A stretch of DNA of 64,000 nucleotides from Bacillota bacterium (GCA_023436395.1 JAEZJJ010000033.1:62001-126000), one strand, 5' to 3'; positions 17,276 to 26,466 are shown, counted from the stretch's first letter. Translations and numbers: made by a program. The notes: generated by a model from the letters alone, not told the origin.

Positions 17276-18268
17276 ATGAATACGAAAATAAGAGTAGGTA
17301 TTGTTGGATACGGAAATGTAGGTCATGGAGTTGAAGTGGCAATTAGACAAAGTGAAGATATGGAGCTTACTGCAGTTTTTACAAGAAGAGCAGTAGAGAC
17401 TGTAAAAATAGCTACACCATCAGCTCAAGTAGTACATATGGATGAACTTGAAAAATATAAAGATTGTATTGATGTGATGATCTTATGTGGTGGTTCAGCA
17501 ACAGACTTACCAGTACAAGGACCAGAGTTAGCAGCAATGTTTAATACAATTGATAGCTTTGATACACATGCAAGAATTCCAGAATATCATAGGGCAGTAG
17601 AAAAAGCAGCAAAAGCAGCAGGTAAAACAAGTGTTATTTCAGTGGGTTGGGATCCAGGTTTATTCTCTATGATTCGTATGATATCAGGAGCCATCTTGCC
17701 AAAAGGAAATGATTATACATTTTGGGGGACTGGGGTAAGTCAAGGGCACTCAGATGCTATTAGAAGAGTAAAAGGGGTTAAAAATGGGATTCAATATACC
17801 ATTCCAGTGAAGGATGCTATTGAAGCTATAAGAAATGGTGACAATCCATCTTTAACAACAAGAGAAAAGCATACAAGAGAATGTTTTGTTGTAGCAGAAG
17901 AAAACGCAGATAAAGCAGGTATTGAAGCAGAAATTAAAAATATGCCAAATTATTTTGCGGACTATGATACAACAGTACACTTTATTACAGAAGAAGAACT
18001 TCGTGAAAAGCATAGTCAAATGCCACATGGTGGTTTTGTATTTAGAAGTGGCGTGACAGGTGCAAATGATGAACACAAACAAATGATTGAGTTCTCACTT
18101 AAGTTAGATAGTAATCCAGAGTTTACAGCGCAAGCTTTAGTAGCATATGCTAGAGCAGCTGTAAGAATGAATAAAGAAGGACAATTAGGTGCTAAAACAG
18201 TATTTGATGTACCACTTTCTTATCTTTCACCACTTTCATCAGCAGAGCTTATGAAAACATTGTTATAA
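17276..18268 (+). CDS. ddh: meso-Diaminopimelate D-dehydrogenase
   Basis: NADPH-dependent enzyme that makes meso-diaminopimelate from tetrahydrodipicolinate in one step for lysine and cell wall synthesis. The dinucleotide motif VGIVGYGNVGHG opens the protein, and the family stretches SVGWDPGLFSMIRM and FWGTGVSQGHSDAIRR are present. Length of 330 residues fits. The ATG at 17276 has AAGGAGG six bases upstream; the longer in-frame start at 17231 adds a non-family extension and is rejected. dapA at 28-29 kb supplies the preceding pathway step. Confidence 0.95.
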   Translation: MNTKIRVGIVGYGNVGHGVEVAIRQSEDMELTAVFTRRAVETVKIATPSAQVVHMDELEKYKDCIDVMILCGGSATDLPVQGPELAAMFNTIDSFDTHARIPEYHRAVEKAAKAAGKTSVISVGWDPGLFSMIRMISGAILPKGNDYTFWGTGVSQGHSDAIRRVKGVKNGIQYTIPVKDAIEAIRNGDNPSLTTREKHTRECFVVAEENADKAGIEAEIKNMPNYFADYDTTVHFITEEELREKHSQMPHGGFVFRSGVTGANDEHKQMIEFSLKLDSNPEFTAQALVAYARAAVRMNKEGQLGAKTVFDVPLSYLSPLSSAELMKTLL

Positions 18269-18273
18269 TTGAT

Positions 18274-18320
18274 CCAAAAAGCTTTTCGAAGGAAAACTCC
18301 TTTGAAGAGCTTTTTTTATG
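18274..18320 (+). terminator. Rho-independent terminator after ddh
   Basis: AAAAAGCTTTTCGAAGGA pairs with TCCTTTGAAGAGCTTTTT around a 4-base loop, followed by more T. Confidence 0.85.
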
Positions 18321-18370
18321 AAAGCAAATAAATATTTTAAAAATGGCTCAAACTATAAGGAAGAGCAAAA

Positions 18371-18386
18371 AATGATAATCGTTATA
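18371..18386 (+). promoter_or_regulatory. Fur-box-like sequence upstream of the cation exchanger
   Basis: AATGATAATCGTTATA contains TGATAAT-C-GTTATA, matching the 7-1-7 Fur/PerR dyad TGATAAT-n-ATTATCA at 11 of 14 positions. It lies 25 bases before the start codon. Metal control is inferred from the sequence match alone. Confidence 0.35.
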
Positions 18387-18410
18387 GGAGAGTTTTAAGG
18401 AGGACATACA

Positions 18411-19379
18411 GTGATTTATATTTGGCTGATTATAGGGTTTATTTTACTTATTAAAGGTGCCGATTACTTTGTAGAAGGGGCATCAGACATCGCGGTGAAG
18501 GCCAGAATTCCTAATTTAATTATTGGGCTAACAATCGTGGCATTTGGAACAAGTGCACCTGAGGCAGCAGTAAGTATTACATCTGCCCTAAAGGGACAAA
18601 ATGATATTGCGGTAGGGAATGTCATAGGTTCCAATATGTTTAATTTACTTGTAGTAGTAGGCGCTGCAGCATTAATAAAACCGTTACAAGTACAAAAATC
18701 TATTATTGCAAAGGAATTTCCATTTGCTTTATTAGGGACTTTTGTACTACTTGTATTAGGAAATGATGTTATTTTCCAAGGTACTACTCAGAATAGTATT
18801 TCTAGAGGTGATGGTTTGATTTTGTTCGTATTATTTGGTATTTACATGTATTATCTTATTGAAATGGCACTTAACCATAGGAATAAGGAGTCAATGGAAG
18901 AAGAAACAAATGAAAATATGAAAAAAGAAATTCATATAGGGAAGAGTATCTTACTAGGTATAGGTGGTTTAATAGGCATCATTTTAGGAGGAGAAGTCGT
19001 TGTCAATTCAGCAAAAGAGATTGCCTTAGCTTGGGGAATGAGTGAAAAATTAGTAGGTCTTACCATTGTGGCTGTAGGAACCTCACTTCCAGAACTAGTC
19101 ACTTCTGTGATTGCAGCAACTAAAGGAAAAAGTGATATGGCATTAGGCAATGTCATCGGTTCTTGCATTTTTAATATATTTTTTATTTTAGGGATTTCTT
19201 CTTGTATTTATCCTATAAAGGTAAATAGTGCAGTGTTCGTTGATATGCTTATTCTGTTAGGTGTTAGTATAATCACTTATATTTTTGCCATAACACGTAA
19301 GCAGGTAAGTAAAATAGAAGGAAGTTTATTAGTCATAGGCTATGCTATTTATATGGCTTTTATCATTATAAGGAATTAA
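18411..19379 (+). CDS. CaCA-family Na+/Ca2+ (cation) antiporter
   Basis: Membrane protein of 322 residues with ten predicted helices in two inverted halves. The two alpha repeats are clear: FGTSAPEAAVSITSA with NVIGSNMFNLL in the first half, and VGTSLPELVTSVIAA with NVIGSCIFNIFF in the second. A charged loop at about 160-175 separates the halves. It resembles YrbG-type exchangers and probably extrudes calcium. The start is GTG at 18411 with AAGGAGG seven bases upstream. Confidence 0.93.
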   Translation: MIYIWLIIGFILLIKGADYFVEGASDIAVKARIPNLIIGLTIVAFGTSAPEAAVSITSALKGQNDIAVGNVIGSNMFNLLVVVGAAALIKPLQVQKSIIAKEFPFALLGTFVLLVLGNDVIFQGTTQNSISRGDGLILFVLFGIYMYYLIEMALNHRNKESMEEETNENMKKEIHIGKSILLGIGGLIGIILGGEVVVNSAKEIALAWGMSEKLVGLTIVAVGTSLPELVTSVIAATKGKSDMALGNVIGSCIFNIFFILGISSCIYPIKVNSAVFVDMLILLGVSIITYIFAITRKQVSKIEGSLLVIGYAIYMAFIIIRN

Positions 19380-19486
19380 AAAAAGATTATTTTTAGAAAA
19401 AGAGATAAAAAAAGTAAATAGCAAGATAGAACATCATATAGTAATAAAAGGACATTTTAAGGAAGGCTAGAAAGGTAGGAAAAGAA

Positions 19487-19717
19487 ATGTTAATTTCAAA
19501 TTGGATGGAATGGATTGGGTATGCTGCTTCTTTTATGGTGGCATTATCACTTTTGATGACAGATGTCATTAAACTTCGTTTGTTAAATACAGTAGGTTGT
19601 CTTTTATTTGTAATCTATGGTTTTTTAGTAGGGGCCTACCCAGTAGCAGTTGCCAATTTGGCTATTATTCTCATTAATTTATACCATCTCTATAAGCTTT
19701 ATAATGAGAAAAAGTAA
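19487..19717 (+). CDS. Small YgjV-like membrane protein
   Basis: Protein of 76 residues with three membrane helices. The stretch LLNTVGCLLFVIYGFLVGAY, followed by Pro-Val-Ala, is the pattern seen in YgjV/CBU_0592-like small membrane proteins, which share a half-transporter (SemiSWEET-like) look. The function is unknown. The 107 bases before it carry no clear promoter, so read-through from the exchanger gene is possible. Confidence 0.65.
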   Translation: MLISNWMEWIGYAASFMVALSLLMTDVIKLRLLNTVGCLLFVIYGFLVGAYPVAVANLAIILINLYHLYKLYNEKK

Positions 19718-19821
19718 GTCAATGGACTGGAAACTTAACGAAATATAAAAATAGTATCAATCATTGACGAAATGGTTAATAAACAATATAATCGAGTCAT
19801 TAAAGATAATAGGAGGTCAAT

Positions 19822-20196
19822 ATGTTAAAAGCAACTCATACAAATGCTGCACCAGCAGCTATTGGTCCATATTCACAAGCGGTAAGCATGGGAGACTTAG
19901 TATTTACATCTGGGCAAATTCCTTTAGACCCAGCTACAATGGAGATTGTAGGTGATGAAATTGTAGCACAAGCGCAGCAAGTTATGAAAAATTTGGGTGC
20001 TATTTTAGAAGCAAGTGGGACAAGCTTTGATAAAGTCATTAAAACAACATGCTTTTTAGCAGATATGGCTGACTTTGCAGCTTTTAACGAAGTTTATGCT
20101 AAGTATTTTGTAAGTAAACCAGCACGTTCTTGCGTGGCTGTAAAAACTTTACCTAAAAATGTACTTTGTGAAGTAGAAGTTATTGCATGTAAATAA
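19822..20196 (+). CDS. ridA: RidA-family enamine/imine deaminase
   Basis: Protein of 124 residues. RidA proteins hydrolyse reactive enamine/imine intermediates made by PLP enzymes such as threonine dehydratase. Visible family features are AAPAAIGPYSQAV near the N-terminus, VFTSGQIPLDP, NLGAILEASG and the C-terminal ARSCVAVKTLPKNVLCEVE, which holds the conserved Arg (about 105) and Glu (about 120) of the active site. AGGAGG precedes the ATG. A terminator follows directly. Confidence 0.95.
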   Translation: MLKATHTNAAPAAIGPYSQAVSMGDLVFTSGQIPLDPATMEIVGDEIVAQAQQVMKNLGAILEASGTSFDKVIKTTCFLADMADFAAFNEVYAKYFVSKPARSCVAVKTLPKNVLCEVEVIACK

Positions 20197-20213
20197 GTAA
20201 AATCGCCATAAAT

Positions 20214-20258
20214 AGAGTAATGATTAAAAGAATTTATTAATCGTTGCTCTTTTTATTT
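20214..20258 (+). terminator. Rho-independent terminator after ridA
   Basis: AGAGTAATGATTAA pairs with TTAATCGTTGCTCT, followed by TTTTTATTT. The 240 bases from here to the next gene hold no clear gene; a 14-codon reading frame at 20348 (MKNHNEAVPVNENL) is too short to support. Confidence 0.8.
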
Positions 20259-20501
20259 CTAAGTTTCTGTATTTGTCTGAATTTTCGTTGATTTTATAAT
20301 AGGTAGATGATACTTTAATGATATAACCATTGGAGATGGAAGAGACCATGAAAAATCATAACGAAGCTGTTCCCGTTAATGAAAATTTGTAAATACATCA
20401 CATATTCTCGGGCATAAAATGTGAGGTTTTGAATTGCTAGAACTGGTACACTTTATGTAGTTTAATTAAAAATTATATAAAAACCAAAGGAGCAATAAAA
20501 A

Positions 20502-21008
20502 ATGGACATGAAATTCAGAATCGAAAAAAAGGATGCTTTTCGAGTGGTTGGGGTTGTGACTCATACAACCTACGAGAATAACGCCTGCATGAGTGAAGTT
20601 CCAAGATTTTGGGGAGGAGTTATTCAGGAAGGTAAGAACATAGAAATTGGTGAGTTAATGAATCAAAAACCTTTGGGATTGATAGGCATCAACGTATATA
20701 ACACAGATGCTATTGACCCGAAAAAATTTGATTATTACATTGCCTGTGCAACGGACAAGCCCATTCAAGACGGCATGACAGAGTATATAGTTCCGGCAGC
20801 TACTTGGGCCATATTCCCCTGCAAGCGCATGGAAACAGCTAGCGTAGAGATTCGAATAGTGACCGAATGGCAACCGACTTCTGGCTACGAGTTGCTCAAT
20901 TCGGGCTATGATACGGGTGAGATGAGGTCGGGGGCTCCTGACCTAGAGATTTACGACGATAAGGATAACGCCGAGGTTTGGATAGCAGTCAAAAAGATAA
21001 AAGAATAA
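20502..21008 (+). CDS. Stand-alone GyrI-like effector-binding domain protein
   Basis: Protein of 168 residues made only of the GyrI-like/AraC effector-binding fold (KKDAFRVVGV opening, FDYYIACATDKP, EYIVPAATWAIFPC, EWQPTSGYELL, closing LEIYDDKDNAEVWIAVKK). It has no DNA-binding part. The next gene encodes an AraC regulator whose C-terminal half is clearly related, so this looks like a duplicated ligand-binding domain. It may bind small amphipathic molecules or drugs. An AAAGGAG site lies before the ATG. Confidence 0.85.
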   Translation: MDMKFRIEKKDAFRVVGVVTHTTYENNACMSEVPRFWGGVIQEGKNIEIGELMNQKPLGLIGINVYNTDAIDPKKFDYYIACATDKPIQDGMTEYIVPAATWAIFPCKRMETASVEIRIVTEWQPTSGYELLNSGYDTGEMRSGAPDLEIYDDKDNAEVWIAVKKIKE

Positions 21009-21019
21009 GGTGATCATAA

Positions 21020-21868
21020 GTGAAATTGTTGAAAGACTTTAATCGAGTAATTGAATACATAGAAGAGAACTTGGAGGGAGAAATTGACTACGAAAAAATC
21101 GCTGCTGTAATCGGCTACTCTGTATACCATGTACAGCGGCTGTTTGCAATGGTAGTTGGAACGCCTTTGGCGGAATATATTCGTAATCGGAGACTATCAA
21201 AAGCAGCTACAGAACTGCAAGGTGGAAATGACAAGGTAATTGATGTTGCCATTAAATACGGCTACAGCTCACCCAATTCATTTAACCATGCTTTTAAGGC
21301 TTTTCATGGTGTTGCTCCAAGTGATGTTAAAAAAGATGGTGTTTTAATTAAAGCCTATCCTCCCCTTTCTTTTGAATTTTCGATTAAAGGTGCTAAGGCC
21401 ATGGATTATCGCATTGAACAAAAAAAGGCTTTTCGTATTGTTGGAGTAAAATTACACACATCAATGGCGAATGGCGAGTGTTATCAGAGTACTCCTGCTT
21501 TTTGGAGCGATTTAATGAAAGATGATGGACAGAACAAGATTATGGCATTGCTCAATCAAGAGCCTGTGGGACTTTTGGGAGTAAGCAATTATTCTGTTGA
21601 TTTGAGTACAGGTGAGTTTGATTACTATATTGCTTGCGCAACAGACAGACCAGTTCCTGATGGGATGGTGGAATTCATTGTCCCTGCCTCAACATGGGCA
21701 GTTTTCCCTTGTGAAGGAAAAAGTGCAGATGCTATACAAAAGATAGAACAACACATCACCATGGAATGGCTCCCTACAAGTGGATATGAGTTTGCAAAAG
21801 CACCTGATGTAGAAGTTTACTCAGAGAGTGGCCTTACGGAAGTTTGGATACCTATCCTGAAGGGCTAA
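21020..21868 (+). CDS. AraC-family regulator with C-terminal GyrI-like domain (Rob/BmrR-like layout)
   Basis: Protein of 282 residues. Residues 1-110 hold two helix-turn-helix units of the AraC type (IAAVIGYSVYHVQRLF and VAIKYGYSSPNSFNHAFKAFHG). Residues 125-282 are a GyrI-like ligand-binding domain similar to the neighbouring small protein. This is the Rob-like order, with the ligand domain at the C-terminus. The start is GTG at 21020 with AAGGTGAT upstream, 11 bases after the previous stop. It probably controls its own operon. Confidence 0.92.
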   Translation: MKLLKDFNRVIEYIEENLEGEIDYEKIAAVIGYSVYHVQRLFAMVVGTPLAEYIRNRRLSKAATELQGGNDKVIDVAIKYGYSSPNSFNHAFKAFHGVAPSDVKKDGVLIKAYPPLSFEFSIKGAKAMDYRIEQKKAFRIVGVKLHTSMANGECYQSTPAFWSDLMKDDGQNKIMALLNQEPVGLLGVSNYSVDLSTGEFDYYIACATDRPVPDGMVEFIVPASTWAVFPCEGKSADAIQKIEQHITMEWLPTSGYEFAKAPDVEVYSESGLTEVWIPILKG

Positions 21869-21902
21869 GAGTTTGATACCTATGCAAAAGGAGGATTTAC
21901 AT

Positions 21903-22391
21903 ATGGCGAAAAATACTTTGTTAACAGCGTCAACTGTTGATGAAATGCTAAAAATACTAAGTGGATTTAATTATGAACAGGCAGTACGACTTCACGAATT
22001 GGGACAAGAAATGGGGTGTAAAATTCAGCCTCGAACGGGAGCGAAAGCTTACCGTATTCAATACTCTACTGTGAAGCCCAACCGCAGTTTATTTACCATT
22101 GAGTGCAATGAAAAACGGCTAAGAGTGAAAGCTAATTTATATCACATTTCTCAGTATATTGATTTGGCTAGTGCAAGCTCTGATGTCATAAAAAACACCG
22201 TTAAGAGCACCCGAACCTGTACAAGATGTAATAGTCGATGTATTGGTGGTTCCCAATTTGAAATGGATGATCAAACCTATGCTCCTTGTATTGGAAGTGG
22301 CCATTTTTTTGAGAATATGGTTAACACGGATTGGGAGTATCTTACTGTATTGCTTTTAAAGGAAAATGAAGTCATAAAAGCATCATCCTAA
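21903..22391 (+). CDS. Unknown protein with a four-cysteine cluster
   Basis: Soluble protein of 162 residues. Its middle carries CTRCNSRC followed by a fourth Cys (PCIGSG), a possible metal-binding site, and it ends with a WEYLTVLL helix-strand segment. No family was recognised. The ATG at 21903 with AAAGGAGG eight bases upstream is chosen over the in-frame start at 21873. It is the last gene of the GyrI/AraC group and could be its regulated target. Confidence 0.6.
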   Translation: MAKNTLLTASTVDEMLKILSGFNYEQAVRLHELGQEMGCKIQPRTGAKAYRIQYSTVKPNRSLFTIECNEKRLRVKANLYHISQYIDLASASSDVIKNTVKSTRTCTRCNSRCIGGSQFEMDDQTYAPCIGSGHFFENMVNTDWEYLTVLLLKENEVIKASS

Positions 22392-22444
22392 TATTTACCA
22401 CTAATGACAACCTACTAGGGCTAATTTTATCTCCCTATACAAAT

Positions 22445-22497
22445 AAACTAACCCCAATTAGTTAGATTTTTATGTCTAACTGATTGGGGTTAGTTTA
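22445..22497 (+). terminator. Long hairpin terminator
   Basis: AAACTAACCCCAATTAGTTA pairs with TAACTGATTGGGGTTAGTTT around a short T-rich loop. The T run after it is weak, but it is placed correctly for the end of the AraC operon. Confidence 0.7.
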
Positions 22498-22593
22498 TAT
22501 AAGTGATACTTTATTGTCAGCAGATGTATAAGTAAAGGTATTATCTATTAAAAAACTGAAGGTTTGGTGAAATCGTCTATTATCAATTATTAA

Positions 22594-22612
22594 AATAATG
22601 AAAATCATTTTT
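22594..22612 (+). promoter_or_regulatory. Fur-box-like sequence
   Basis: AATAATGAAAATCATTTTT matches the 19-bp Fur consensus GATAATGATAATCATTATC at about 14 positions. It lies in the 470-base gap before the ABC exporter, whose nearer promoter could be TTGAAA (22794) with TATTAT (22817). Nothing else is seen in the gap. Confidence 0.3.
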
Positions 22613-22864
22613 GCTCATCATAGGGTAGGATAAAGATTACTAGAGCTCTTAAGAAGCATAAAAACGCGATGAAAGAGGTAACACAAAGGGATTAATACCA
22701 TTTATGTAATAATGAAAAAATTATAGGCGGTTTATTTGATTTCTTAAAATAAGTTTGAAAGAACTATAAACTTAATAAAGTAGATTAAAAAAATTGAAAA
22801 AAATAATTATTTTGTATATTATATAAGGAGGTAATAAAAAAGGAATGAGATAGGGGGAAAACAA

Positions 22865-23581
22865 GTGGAGATTATCACCACAAATAATTTATGTAAGCAA
22901 ATAGGGGGGAAACAAATTATTGATCATGTGAGTATTCACGTGAAACAAGGAGAGATATATGGTTTTCTTGGGCCTAATGGGGCAGGCAAAACAACGCTTA
23001 TGAGGATGATATTACACTTAGTGAAAGCAGATAGTGGAAGTATTCAGCTTTTTGGGGAAGAGATCAGTGAAATGCAACCGCATTTGTTACGCCGTATAGG
23101 AAATATGATTGACTATCCTATTTTTTATAATCATCTAACAGTAAAAGAAAACTTAGAACTTCAATGTAGCTATATGGGAATAGAAGCTGAAGAAAGTGTA
23201 GCTAATGCTTTAAAACTCGTACGTTTACAGGGAATGGCAAATGAAAAAGTAGGTCAGTTTTCGGCAGGGATGAGGCAACGTCTGGGTATTGCTAGGGCAT
23301 TAGTTCATCGTCCTGAACTTTTGATTTTAGATGAACCTGTTAATGGTCTTGATCCTGTAGGCATTAAAGATATTAGAGAATTACTGAAATTCCTATGTAG
23401 AGAACAGGGTATTACTATTTTAATTTCAAGCCATATTTTATCAGAGATTGAACTGATAGCAGATACCATAGGGTTCATTAAAGATGGTAAATTGTTAGAA
23501 GAAGTAGCATTAGTAGATATTAAGGCAAATGAGCAGACATCTTTAGAAGAACACTTTTTGAATGTATTATCAAGGGGGTAA
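22865..23581 (+). CDS. ABC transporter ATP-binding protein (BcrA/lantibiotic-export type)
   Basis: ATPase of 238 residues. Walker A is GPNGAGKTT, the signature is FSAGMRQRLGIARAL, and Walker B is LLILDEPVNGLDP. The FSAGM signature and short length fit the BcrA-like subgroup of exporters for bacitracin, lantibiotics or other small molecules. The start is GTG at 22865 with AGGGGG upstream. The permease gene begins four bases after the stop. Confidence 0.93.
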   Translation: MEIITTNNLCKQIGGKQIIDHVSIHVKQGEIYGFLGPNGAGKTTLMRMILHLVKADSGSIQLFGEEISEMQPHLLRRIGNMIDYPIFYNHLTVKENLELQCSYMGIEAEESVANALKLVRLQGMANEKVGQFSAGMRQRLGIARALVHRPELLILDEPVNGLDPVGIKDIRELLKFLCREQGITILISSHILSEIELIADTIGFIKDGKLLEEVALVDIKANEQTSLEEHFLNVLSRG

Positions 23582-23585
23582 AATA

Positions 23586-24266
23586 ATGGAGCAGTTATTA
23601 CGACTGGAAATGAAGAAAAATAATTTTAAGCAAATTATACTAGGGGGAGCAGTCACTAGTGGTGTCTTATTAGTTTATCTGATTATGACAGGTGTTTTAG
23701 CAGGGAATAATAGTGTAAGTTATACCCATTATTTTGTCTCTGTTATTGCGTATAATAAGATGATATTTACTATTTTTGCAAGTGTGCTAATTATTCGTAT
23801 GTTTAGTGAGGAGATCAGTAGTAAGTCCATTAGTATTTTATTTACTTATCCTATTCCTCGCAAGCAGTTATTAATTGCTAAGGTCATTCTTATTATAGGA
23901 ACTACCTTGCCTTTGATGTTTTTAAGTATGCTATTTCACTTTATTGTCTTAGCTATTTTAAATTTAGGATTAGGTTTTGCAGAAGGGAGTATAACAGCCG
24001 GATTTTGCTTAAGTTATGTTCTTGCCTCATTATTACATAGCCTCTTTGCAAGTTTAGCAGCCCTTATTCCTATCATATGTGATATTAAATGGAGTTCTGC
24101 ACAAAAGACCCTTATTGCCTCAGCAGTATTAGCATTGTTTTTATATAGCATTAAGGGAAGTAGCTTGTTTGGGATTGCTATTATTTTAGTGATTCTTGCA
24201 GCGGGACTAGGTATTTTGCTTACTAAAAGAGCCATCCAAATGGTTATTCATATGGACATTATGTAG
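23586..24266 (+). CDS. ABC-2-type transporter permease
   Basis: Membrane protein of 226 residues with six helices, starting LLRLEMKKNNFKQIILGG in the cytoplasm and showing the ABC-2 pattern (FSEEISSKSISILFTYPIPR in the first loop). It pairs with the preceding ATPase to form a small exporter. The ATG at 23586 has AGGGGG seven bases upstream. A strong terminator closes the unit. The exported substrate is unknown. Confidence 0.9.
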   Translation: MEQLLRLEMKKNNFKQIILGGAVTSGVLLVYLIMTGVLAGNNSVSYTHYFVSVIAYNKMIFTIFASVLIIRMFSEEISSKSISILFTYPIPRKQLLIAKVILIIGTTLPLMFLSMLFHFIVLAILNLGLGFAEGSITAGFCLSYVLASLLHSLFASLAALIPIICDIKWSSAQKTLIASAVLALFLYSIKGSSLFGIAIILVILAAGLGILLTKRAIQMVIHMDIM

Positions 24267-24270
24267 TCTG

Positions 24271-24305
24271 AAAAAGGATTATTGTATTGCAATAATCCTT
24301 TTTAT
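24271..24305 (+). terminator. Rho-independent terminator after the ABC exporter
   Basis: AAAAAGGATTATTG pairs with CAATAATCCTTTTT around a short loop. Confidence 0.9.
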
Positions 24306-24386
24306 ATGCTCAAAACTATTGTTTTAGAGAGAGATTTGCTATACTAGAAACATAAGGTGAACAAAAGGAAAAGGGGGAAGAAGTGT

Positions 24387-25040
24387 ATGAAGCCAGAACT
24401 TGTTATTTTTGATATGGACGGATTAATGTTTGATACAGAGCGTATTTATTATCAAGCTTGGGAAGAGGCTATGACGCTTTATGGTTATGATTTTGGCTGG
24501 GAAGTCTACATACAGTTAGTAGCTCGAAATAGTCATACCATAGGTCTTACTTTAAAAAAGATTTATGGTGAAAATTTTCCTTATGAGGCAGTTAGAGATA
24601 AGAAACGAGAAATAGCTGATGAGATTATTGCAGAGCAAAGCATGCCAAAGAAGGCTGGGCTCATGGAACTATTAGATTTTCTAGAGGAAGAAGGCATTAA
24701 AAAAGCTGTAGCAACTTCTAGTACAAGGGAAAAGGCTCTTAACTACTTAGAGTTAGGGGGTGTAAGGATGCGTTTTGACCATATTGTATGTGGTTCAGAT
24801 GTGAGAGAGTCAAAACCTCATCCAGAAATTTTTGAAATAGCGGCAAGGCATCTTCATGTATCACCTCAGCAATGTATTGTCTTAGAAGATTCCAAGATGG
24901 GAATAAAAGCGGCAAAGGCTGCAGGGATGTATGGCATTTTTATACCTGATTTAGTAGAGATGGATGAAGAGATTCAAAAAGATGCAAGTACTACGGTTAA
25001 AAATCTTTATGAAGTAATTGAGTGGATTAAAAACTGTTAA
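24387..25040 (+). CDS. HAD-superfamily phosphatase/phosphoglucomutase-like protein
   Basis: Protein of 217 residues of the HAD subfamily with a helical cap. Motif I is FDMDGLMFDTE, motif II ATSSTREKAL, motif III near ESKPHPEIF, and motif IV VLEDSKMGIKAA. The cap type and motif I resemble beta-phosphoglucomutase and sugar phosphatases; the exact substrate cannot be told. The ATG at 24387 with GGGGGAAG upstream is preferred over the GTG at 24357. TATACT near 24340 may be the promoter -10. Confidence 0.88.
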   Translation: MKPELVIFDMDGLMFDTERIYYQAWEEAMTLYGYDFGWEVYIQLVARNSHTIGLTLKKIYGENFPYEAVRDKKREIADEIIAEQSMPKKAGLMELLDFLEEEGIKKAVATSSTREKALNYLELGGVRMRFDHIVCGSDVRESKPHPEIFEIAARHLHVSPQQCIVLEDSKMGIKAAKAAGMYGIFIPDLVEMDEEIQKDASTTVKNLYEVIEWIKNC

Positions 25041-25043
25041 GTG

Positions 25044-25073
25044 AAAAGGGGCTATGGACCCCTTTTAATTTTG
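25044..25073 (+). terminator. Rho-independent terminator
   Basis: AAAAGGGG pairs with CCCCTTTT around a 7-base loop, followed by AATTTT. Confidence 0.85.
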
Positions 25074-25260
25074 GTATTGATAGTCATGGTTCATCCTTTA
25101 TCATTAAAATTTATAAAATTTTTAATTTAATTAATATAAATTAATTACTTTACTTATATGATTAATGTGATTATACTAAATTGTGTTTGTAATAACGAGT
25201 CGGATAGACAGATTTTATCTGACTGGTTAGGGAAAAGTAATACAATAGGAGATGAAAGAA

Positions 25261-26466
25261 ATGTCATATCATTATTTACTGGATTTAGCCATTATTTTAA
25301 TCAGTACAAAAGCATTTGGGTTAGTTACTAGGAAATTTCAAATGCCACAAGTGGTAGGGGCACTTTTAGCAGGGCTCATTTTAGGACCTGCCATGTTTGA
25401 TATCTTAAAGGAAACAGACTTTATTAAGCAAATGGCAGAATTAGGGGTTATTGCGCTTATGTTTGGTGCAGGTTTAGAAACAGATATTAGTGAAATGAAG
25501 AAGACAGGTAAAGCTTCTGCCATTATTGCCTTGTTGGGAGTTATTATACCATTAGTAGGAGGCATGGGAGTTGCGGCATTATTAAGCACCAAAGAAATGC
25601 ATGTACCTGAAACATCTGTCCTTCTTCAAAATATATTTATAGGCGTTATTTTAACAGCTACTTCTGTAAGTATTTCCGTGGAAACCTTAAAGGAACTTGG
25701 AAAACTTTCTACACCTGTGGGAAATGCCATTTTAGGTGCAGCCTTAATCGATGATGTATTAGGGATTATTGCCTTAACAATCATTACAAGTTTGGCTGAT
25801 ACCAGTGTGAATGTAGGGATTGTGCTACTCAAAATTATATTATTCTTCGCATTTTCAGGTGTAATTGGGTTAGGTTTTTATAAATTCTTTAAGAAATGGA
25901 CTATGAGAGATGATGCAGACCGTCGTCGTTATGTGATTACAGCTTTTGTATTCTGCTTATTGTTAGCTTATATTGCAGAAGAGGTATTTGGCGTTGCAGA
26001 TATTACAGGAGCTTTCTTAGCAGGACTTATTATTTCTAATACAGTCAAAAGAGATTATATTAGTCATAGGCTTGAAACAATGTCTTATTTACTCCTCTCT
26101 CCAATCTTTTTTGCAAGTATAGGTTTAGTGGTAGAGATTAACAATATGAGTACGGCACTAGTGATTTTTTCAGTCATGCTATTGCTTGTAGCCATCGTAT
26201 CTAAAGTCATAGGTTGTGGTTTAGGGGCAAAATTATGCGGCTATACGAATAAAGAATGCTTACAAATTGGAACAGGAATGATCTCCAGAGGAGAAGTGGC
26301 ACTTATTGTAGCAAGTAAAGGAGCTAATTTAGGGTTATTAAGTACGACACTTTTTGGACCTATTGTCATTATGGTAGTTGCGACTACAATTTTAACACCT
26401 GTTTTATTAAAGATTGTCTTTAAGGCATCAGAAAATAAACAAATAGCTGCTAGTAGTAAAGCGTAA
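25261..26466 (+). CDS. Monovalent cation:proton antiporter (CPA2/KefB-like)
   Basis: Integral membrane protein of 401 residues with about twelve helices. Family marks are MPQVVGALLAGLILGP in helix 2, the ion-binding AALIDDVLGII with its paired Asp residues, and FLAGLIISNT. It lacks the C-terminal TrkA-N/RCK domain of full KefB proteins. It probably exchanges Na+ or K+ for protons. The ATG at 25261 lies nine bases after AGGAG; the ATG at 25252 abuts that site and is rejected. Confidence 0.92.
   Translation: MSYHYLLDLAIILISTKAFGLVTRKFQMPQVVGALLAGLILGPAMFDILKETDFIKQMAELGVIALMFGAGLETDISEMKKTGKASAIIALLGVIIPLVGGMGVAALLSTKEMHVPETSVLLQNIFIGVILTATSVSISVETLKELGKLSTPVGNAILGAALIDDVLGIIALTIITSLADTSVNVGIVLLKIILFFAFSGVIGLGFYKFFKKWTMRDDADRRRYVITAFVFCLLLAYIAEEVFGVADITGAFLAGLIISNTVKRDYISHRLETMSYLLLSPIFFASIGLVVEINNMSTALVIFSVMLLLVAIVSKVIGCGLGAKLCGYTNKECLQIGTGMISRGEVALIVASKGANLGLLSTTLFGPIVIMVVATTILTPVLLKIVFKASENKQIAASSKA

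Noticed and set aside
19764..19955. 63-residue frame overlapping ridA
   Set aside because: It overlaps ridA in another frame; ridA has the ribosome site and full family motifs.
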